Positions 60,570 to 64,000 of a stretch of 64,000 bases of DNA are shown here, piece by piece; position 1 is the stretch's first letter, and every line of letters begins with the position of its first letter. Both the position numbers and the translations under genes were made by a program. The notes below the pieces were generated by a model. That model had not been told where the DNA came from. It searched no databases and worked only from the letters and a program-made list of their open reading frames with translations. Origin of the DNA: Geoglobus sp. UBA235 (GTDB taxonomy: Archaea; Halobacteriota; Archaeoglobi; Archaeoglobales; Archaeoglobaceae); contig DACG01000030.1 in the NCBI GenBank assembly GCA_002494725.1, positions 1 through 64,000 on the forward strand, in the 5' to 3' direction.

Positions 60570-60608
60570 AATACCACCTTGACCTACCAAAATATCAAAA
60601 TAGACTCC

Positions 60609-60621
60609 TGACTTGAAGTCA
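60609..60621. promoter_or_regulatory. palindrome upstream of integrase
   Basis: TGACTTGAAGTCA, 40 bp upstream of the int ATG and 60 bp from attR. Possible operator for the int/orc1 genes or part of an integrase arm site. Confidence 0.4.
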
Positions 60622-60626
60622 TGATG
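60616..60626 (+). repeat. right subterminal inverted repeat
   Basis: AAGTCATGATG, the inverted partner of 27601-27611 at the other end of the element. Confidence 0.4.
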
Positions 60627-60681
60627 ATGTTCTTTGAACCCAATCTCGATCCACTAAACAGGGATAAGAACCAGAAGTGAA

Positions 60682-60698
60682 AGGGCCCGGACCGGGAT
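60682..60698. repeat. attR, within tRNA-His 3' end
   Basis: AGGGCCCGGACCGGGAT, identical to attL. It covers the acceptor 3' strand and part of the T-arm, so integration leaves this tRNA gene intact. Confidence 0.9.
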
Positions 60699-60756
60699 TC
60701 GAACCCGGCTCCTGGGATCCACAGTCCCAGAGGATGACCACTACCCTATCCGGGCC
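60683..60756 (-). tRNA. tRNA-His (GTG)
   Basis: Acceptor GGCCCGG/CCGGGCC, D-arm with GTAGTGGTCATC, anticodon stem TGGGA/TCCCA around the loop CTGTGGA (anticodon GTG), T-arm GCCGGGTTCGAATCCCGGT and C73. No intron and no encoded CCA. The base at -1 is T, so the G-1 needed by HisRS would have to be added after transcription. Target of the integrated element. Confidence 0.95.
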
Positions 60757-60785
60757 ATGTTAACAGGCCCTGATGCAAGAGTCTG

Positions 60786-60793
60786 CTTATAAA
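60786..60793 (-). promoter_or_regulatory. TATA box of tRNA-His
   Basis: Minus-strand TTTATAAG lies 30-37 bp upstream of the tRNA 5' end, a normal archaeal tRNA promoter. Confidence 0.6.
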
Positions 60794-60811
60794 TATTTCA
60801 GTCCCGGAAGC

Positions 60812-61666
60812 TTAGCCCAGCTCCCTGTACAGATCCTTTCTCATGGCCTCGAGCAAAAGCTCTTTTTCACCCGAAAATTCAGCAGCAGAGAGAACACTGA
60901 CTCCAAATTCCTCTCCTGCAGCAAAAACGTCCACCATCTTCTCTCTCCAGGCAATATCCCTTGTCAGGTGGTGGTCCAGCACCAGATGCTTGAGGCCACT
61001 CCCCATCAGTCTCCTCAGATTGTCAATGCTTTTCTGAAAGCTTTCCGATGAGTATCTGTATCCAAGCATGTATGTCATGGGCCCATCCATAATCACTGTT
61101 TTTGCATCTTTTTCAGCCATCCACCCTATCTGTTCGTTCAGCGATGCACCCTCCACATCGCTTGTAAAAAGAAGGGAGTCTCTTTCTTCAACATAAACCA
61201 TCACAACATATCCAAGTTTTGAATCGGTACCGTGGGGAACTGGAGGGGAGAACTCGATCAGAGTGTTTCCAATCTCGATTCTCGTATTATCTGCAGTAAC
61301 AATATCGGCACTGTCCTTTATCAGCGATATAAAGTGTCCTGCTCTCTTTTTCTGGCTGTAATTGATCCTGTTCTGTGGATCCTTGATGAAGACCTTTTTA
61401 TTCCTGAATATATGGGTCCTTTCAGGACTGTGGTGGTCATAGTGGTAGTGAGTTATCACAAAAATATCTGCACCTCTTGAAAAGTCCTCAATTGATTTCC
61501 ACAGCTCTTCCATTTTCTCAAACTCCTTTTGATGTGGTGGAAGTCCGTACCTCTTTGGTCCGAGAGCCACAGAAGGGTCGATAAGAATTCCAACGTCACC
61601 TGTCTCAATGAACGTTGCCATGCTTCTTGCACCCATGGAATCAAAGGCTATAGGGATTATCTTCAC
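60812..61666 (-). CDS. metallo-beta-lactamase-fold hydrolase, UPF0282 type
   Basis: 284 residues. Metal site THYHYDHHSPE (HxHxDHH, about residues 77-85), LFTSDVEG and VLDHHLTRD. Length and pattern match the archaeal UPF0282 family, of unknown substrate. Cytosolic. Confidence 0.87.
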   Translation of the reverse strand: MKIIPIAFDSMGARSMATFIETGDVGILIDPSVALGPKRYGLPPHQKEFEKMEELWKSIEDFSRGADIFVITHYHYDHHSPERTHIFRNKKVFIKDPQNRINYSQKKRAGHFISLIKDSADIVTADNTRIEIGNTLIEFSPPVPHGTDSKLGYVVMVYVEERDSLLFTSDVEGASLNEQIGWMAEKDAKTVIMDGPMTYMLGYRYSSESFQKSIDNLRRLMGSGLKHLVLDHHLTRDIAWREKMVDVFAAGEEFGVSVLSAAEFSGEKELLLEAMRKDLYRELG

Positions 61667-61718
61667 AGCCTGATGTGGGATGGAAAATTATTAAGCATTT
61701 TCATTCAGAGTACTGATC

Positions 61719-62087
61719 ATGAAAATAGGGGATTTCATGGAGAGGGATGTTGTGATGGTGGATGAGAGTATCAAGGTTGTGGATGTTGCCAGACTCATGG
61801 GTGAGAGAAGGATAGGGAGTGTCATAGTCACCAGAAACGGAAAGCCATACGGGATATTCACAGAGAGAGATTTCTTTTCAAAGGCCATAATAGATGATGG
61901 ACTCGAAAACAGGGTGGGGATGTATGCATCCTCACCGCTGATAACCGTCAGCCCCGATTTTACCGTTGAGGAGGCATCGAAGATAATGGCCGACATGAAG
62001 GTGAGAAGATTGGTTGTTGTTGAAAAGGAAGAGGTTGTCGGGATTTTCACAGCAAGCGATCTTGTCAGAGCCATATCTGGGAGGTGA
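61719..62087 (+). CDS. tandem CBS-domain protein
   Basis: 122 residues made of two CBS motifs (GDFMERDVVMVDESIKVVDV; SPLITVSPDFTVEEASKIM), each ending in a VVGIFTASDL-type strand. CBS pairs bind adenosyl ligands and act as sensors. Partner unknown. Four bp before the zinc-protein gene. Confidence 0.9.
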   Translation: MKIGDFMERDVVMVDESIKVVDVARLMGERRIGSVIVTRNGKPYGIFTERDFFSKAIIDDGLENRVGMYASSPLITVSPDFTVEEASKIMADMKVRRLVVVEKEEVVGIFTASDLVRAISGR

Positions 62088-62091
62088 AAAA

Positions 62092-62313
62092 ATGCTGAAG
62101 TGCAAGACATGTGGAAAAGAGCTCAAAGAGGAGGATGAAGGTGTTACATGGAGGGAGTGCACAATATGCAAAAAACCTGTTTGCTTTGATCACATCCACT
62201 ACATCGGAACGTGGATGAGGGGTTTGTACAAGGATTACGTTACCGTAATACCGGTCTGTGAGGATGAACTTCCAAGAAAAAGGTTAAAGTCCGAGGTAGA
62301 AAAAAGGCTCTGA
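62092..62313 (+). CDS. small zinc-binding protein
   Basis: 73 residues: LKCKTCGKEL and RECTICKKPVCFDHIHYIG form a Cys4/Cys2His2-like double zinc site. Not recognised beyond that. Stop overlaps the trmY start. Confidence 0.7.
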   Translation: MLKCKTCGKELKEEDEGVTWRECTICKKPVCFDHIHYIGTWMRGLYKDYVTVIPVCEDELPRKRLKSEVEKRL

Positions 62314-62903
62314 TGGACAGGATTTTTGTTCTCATTGCAAATAAAGCGGTAACATCAAAATTCAATCTCAACGATCTTGCAGGTTCAGCAGGCAGAATGG
62401 ACATCGTTTGCAGATTTATCTCACAGTCACTCTTCATTTCTCACGGAATAAGGAGGAATGTTGCAGTTTATGTCGTTCTCAAAGGTCCTCCAGATCCATG
62501 CAAAACCCTGAAGATTTCAGGGAATGAGGTCAGATACCTGTCACCTGATGAGAGAAACATAGCTGGCATGATAAACAAGGCCCTGAGTGCAGAGGTGGAC
62601 AGAGAATGGAACAAGGTCTCTCATGGAGTATATATCTCAAGAATGGATCTGGCATCACTTCTGGAGAGAATCGGGAACAGAAACATCTACTACCTGAAGG
62701 AAAGCGGAGAAGACATCTCAGGCATGAAAATCTCCAGTCCTGCTTTTATCATAGGAGATCACATGGGACTCACGAAAGAGGACGAGGAGATTGTTGCCGG
62801 AAAAGTTGAGAAAACCATCTCTCTTGGAGAAATGTCATATCAGGCTGATCAGTGTGTCACCATTCTCAACTACCTGATTGACAGAGGGTGGGTCAAATGC
62901 TGA
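62313..62903 (+). CDS. trmY: tRNA (pseudouridine(54)-N(1))-methyltransferase
   Basis: 196 residues of the SPOUT-type DUF358/TrmY family: NLNDLAGSAGRMDIVCRFI, VLKGPPDPCKTL, and the SAM-knot FIIGDHMGLTKEDEE. It methylates pseudouridine 54 in the tRNA T-loop. It overlaps the Pus10 gene by 7 bp, which makes its substrate, a neat pathway pair. Confidence 0.92.
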   Translation: MDRIFVLIANKAVTSKFNLNDLAGSAGRMDIVCRFISQSLFISHGIRRNVAVYVVLKGPPDPCKTLKISGNEVRYLSPDERNIAGMINKALSAEVDREWNKVSHGVYISRMDLASLLERIGNRNIYYLKESGEDISGMKISSPAFIIGDHMGLTKEDEEIVAGKVEKTISLGEMSYQADQCVTILNYLIDRGWVKC

Positions 62904-64000
62904 AATTGTGCAGGGAATGTTTGAAGAGAATTGGCCTTGGTTCTGAAGGAGAGTGTGTTGTCTGCGGAGGAATTTTTGAGAGGACAGATGAGATTGCAGA
63001 TAGAATACTCTCTGAGATCGGTGAATATGAGTTTGAAAGTTTTGATATTGGCATAAGGCTCTATGGCAGCATAAATGCTGTTTTAAGGTTTCTCAGAGAG
63101 AAGTATGGAATTCAGGACAGATTAAAAGAGGAGCTGAGAAAGAGGATTGTTGATGAGGTATCCTCGGTAACCGGAAAAAGGAGGAGAAATGACTGTGACA
63201 TCAGGATAATCTTCAGTCCTGAAGATATGAGCATTGAGACGAGCGTCAGATCGGTATACATCTACGGAAGGTATATCAAGAGGGTCAGGGAGCTGTCACA
63301 GACCAGGTGGATATGCAGAAACTGCAACGGAAAGGGGTGCGAGGTGTGCGGTTTTCAGGGAAAGAAGTACCTGAGTGTGGAAGAGCTGATAATTTCACCT
63401 GCTTTGAGATTTTTTCAGGGAAAGAATGGATTTCTGCATGGAGCCGGAAGGGAGGACGTTGATGCAAGAATGCTCGGGACAGGGAGGCCCTTCATTCTTG
63501 AAATCTCCCGACCAAAAAAAAGGAATGTGGATCTGAACAGTCTGGAGGAGATAATTAACAGAGAAGCAGCCGGCAAAATAGCTGTGAGGTTTTTAGCTTA
63601 TGCAAAACCCGGTGATGTTGCAAGGCTGAAAAGTGCCAAGTTTTCAAAGGTTTACAGAGCTGTTGTCAGATTCTCTGAACCTGTTGATGAAGACAAACTT
63701 TGTCATGCTCTCAAAAAGCTTGAAAATTCAGAAATCAATCAGAGAACTCCAAAAAGAGTTGAACACAGGAGGGCCGACAAGGTCAGAAAGAGGAGAGTTT
63801 ATTCAGCAAAACTGATTCTGAAAAGAGAGAGAGTTGCTGTTGTGGAGATCCATGGAGAGAGTGGCCTGTACATAAAGGAGCTTGTGAGTGGAGATGAGGG
63901 CAGGACAAGGCCGAGTCTATCGGAGCTTCTTGATGTGGAATGTCATGTCGAGAGGTTAGATGTTGTTGAGATCAAGGGTGGACTTGAGGACGGAAATCTT
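62897..64000 (+). CDS. pus10: tRNA pseudouridine synthase Pus10 (partial, runs off the window)
   Basis: 368 residues seen. N-terminal zinc finger (CRECLKRI, CVVCGG), a second Cys pair set (CRNCNGKGCEVCG), and the catalytic-domain start with FLHGAGREDVDARMLGTG and RPFILEISRPKKRN. Pus10 makes pseudouridine 54 and 55 in archaeal tRNA. The reading frame is open at base 64,000. Confidence 0.92.
   Translation, partial: MLKLCRECLKRIGLGSEGECVVCGGIFERTDEIADRILSEIGEYEFESFDIGIRLYGSINAVLRFLREKYGIQDRLKEELRKRIVDEVSSVTGKRRRNDCDIRIIFSPEDMSIETSVRSVYIYGRYIKRVRELSQTRWICRNCNGKGCEVCGFQGKKYLSVEELIISPALRFFQGKNGFLHGAGREDVDARMLGTGRPFILEISRPKKRNVDLNSLEEIINREAAGKIAVRFLAYAKPGDVARLKSAKFSKVYRAVVRFSEPVDEDKLCHALKKLENSEINQRTPKRVEHRRADKVRKRRVYSAKLILKRERVAVVEIHGESGLYIKELVSGDEGRTRPSLSELLDVECHVERLDVVEIKGGLEDGNL

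Larger units (their letters stand above)
27558..60698. mobile_element. tRNA-His-integrated element, about 33.1 kb
   Basis: Bounded by the 17-bp direct repeats attL and attR. The intact tRNA-His and an uninterrupted tyrosine integrase lie at the right end. It carries its own Orc1/Cdc6 and MCM, regulatory genes, a serine recombinase, a nuclease, and an envelope/translocation operon. The intact int gene means this is not the SSV-type insertion that splits the integrase. No capsid, relaxase or terminase was recognised, so plasmid and virus remain open. Confidence 0.92.

Overview
The window is a 64 kb piece of a hyperthermophilic euryarchaeal chromosome, most likely from the Archaeoglobales (inference). 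It has full-length reverse gyrase, a euryarchaeal yhbY/S19e/L39e/L31e/IF6/LX/prefoldin/FtsY cluster, ether-lipid enzymes, archaeosine and m1-pseudouridine tRNA-modification genes and TATA-type, often leaderless promoters. No species can be named from the sequence alone.

Left chromosomal arm (1-27.5 kb). Housekeeping genes include an AN1/rhomboid protease, the archaeosine radical-SAM enzyme RaSEA, pyruvoyl arginine decarboxylase, NMN adenylyltransferase, a DNA alkyltransferase, two histidine kinases and a CheY-like regulator. A striking lipid neighbourhood puts CarS and a tetraether-synthase-like radical SAM protein back to back at 5.3-7.4 kb, with GGGP synthase and a UbiA-type DGGGP synthase at 13.2-14.7 kb. 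Two genes here (a MATE transporter and a histidine kinase) each carry one frameshift within 600 bp of each other. Just before the insertion boundary (26.8-27.5 kb) lies a debris field of PIN-like and DUF4258-like small ORFs.

Integrated element (27,558-60,698; about 33.1 kb). A 17-bp direct repeat of the tRNA-His 3' end marks both ends, and an intact tyrosine integrase lies beside the intact tRNA. From left to right the element holds: a secreted PGF-CTERM-type surface protein; a wHTH/RHH regulatory switch with palindromic operators; a densely overlapping run of small, often Cys-rich proteins; a DEDD exonuclease; two clusters of TGTTAAC repeats; MCM helicase; an AbrB/serine-recombinase/PD-(D/E)XK-like nuclease block; and a long plus-strand operon (40.4-57.6 kb). 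That operon encodes a 1,425-residue DUF2341/PKD surface protein, secreted proteins, a subtilase, many small membrane proteins, a CDP-alcohol phosphatidyltransferase, a TraG/HerA-like ATPase and large membrane proteins. Orc1/Cdc6 and the integrase read leftward at the right end. This is the gene set of a self-replicating integrative plasmid or virus with a DNA-translocation and envelope module, but no capsid, relaxase or other diagnostic gene was recognised.

The most unusual feature is a pair of tRNA-like minihelices (45,022 and 49,565). Each is an acceptor stem stacked directly on a T-arm-sized hairpin, each starts one base after a stop codon, and each is followed by the same 19-bp leader and ribosome-binding site. 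They may act as processing punctuation in the operon. The element is also a mosaic of GC-rich and AT-rich patches whose borders fall inside genes.

Right chromosomal arm (60.7-64 kb): tRNA-His, a UPF0282 metallo-beta-lactamase protein, a CBS protein, a small zinc protein, TrmY and the start of Pus10. The last two act on neighbouring positions of the tRNA T-loop.
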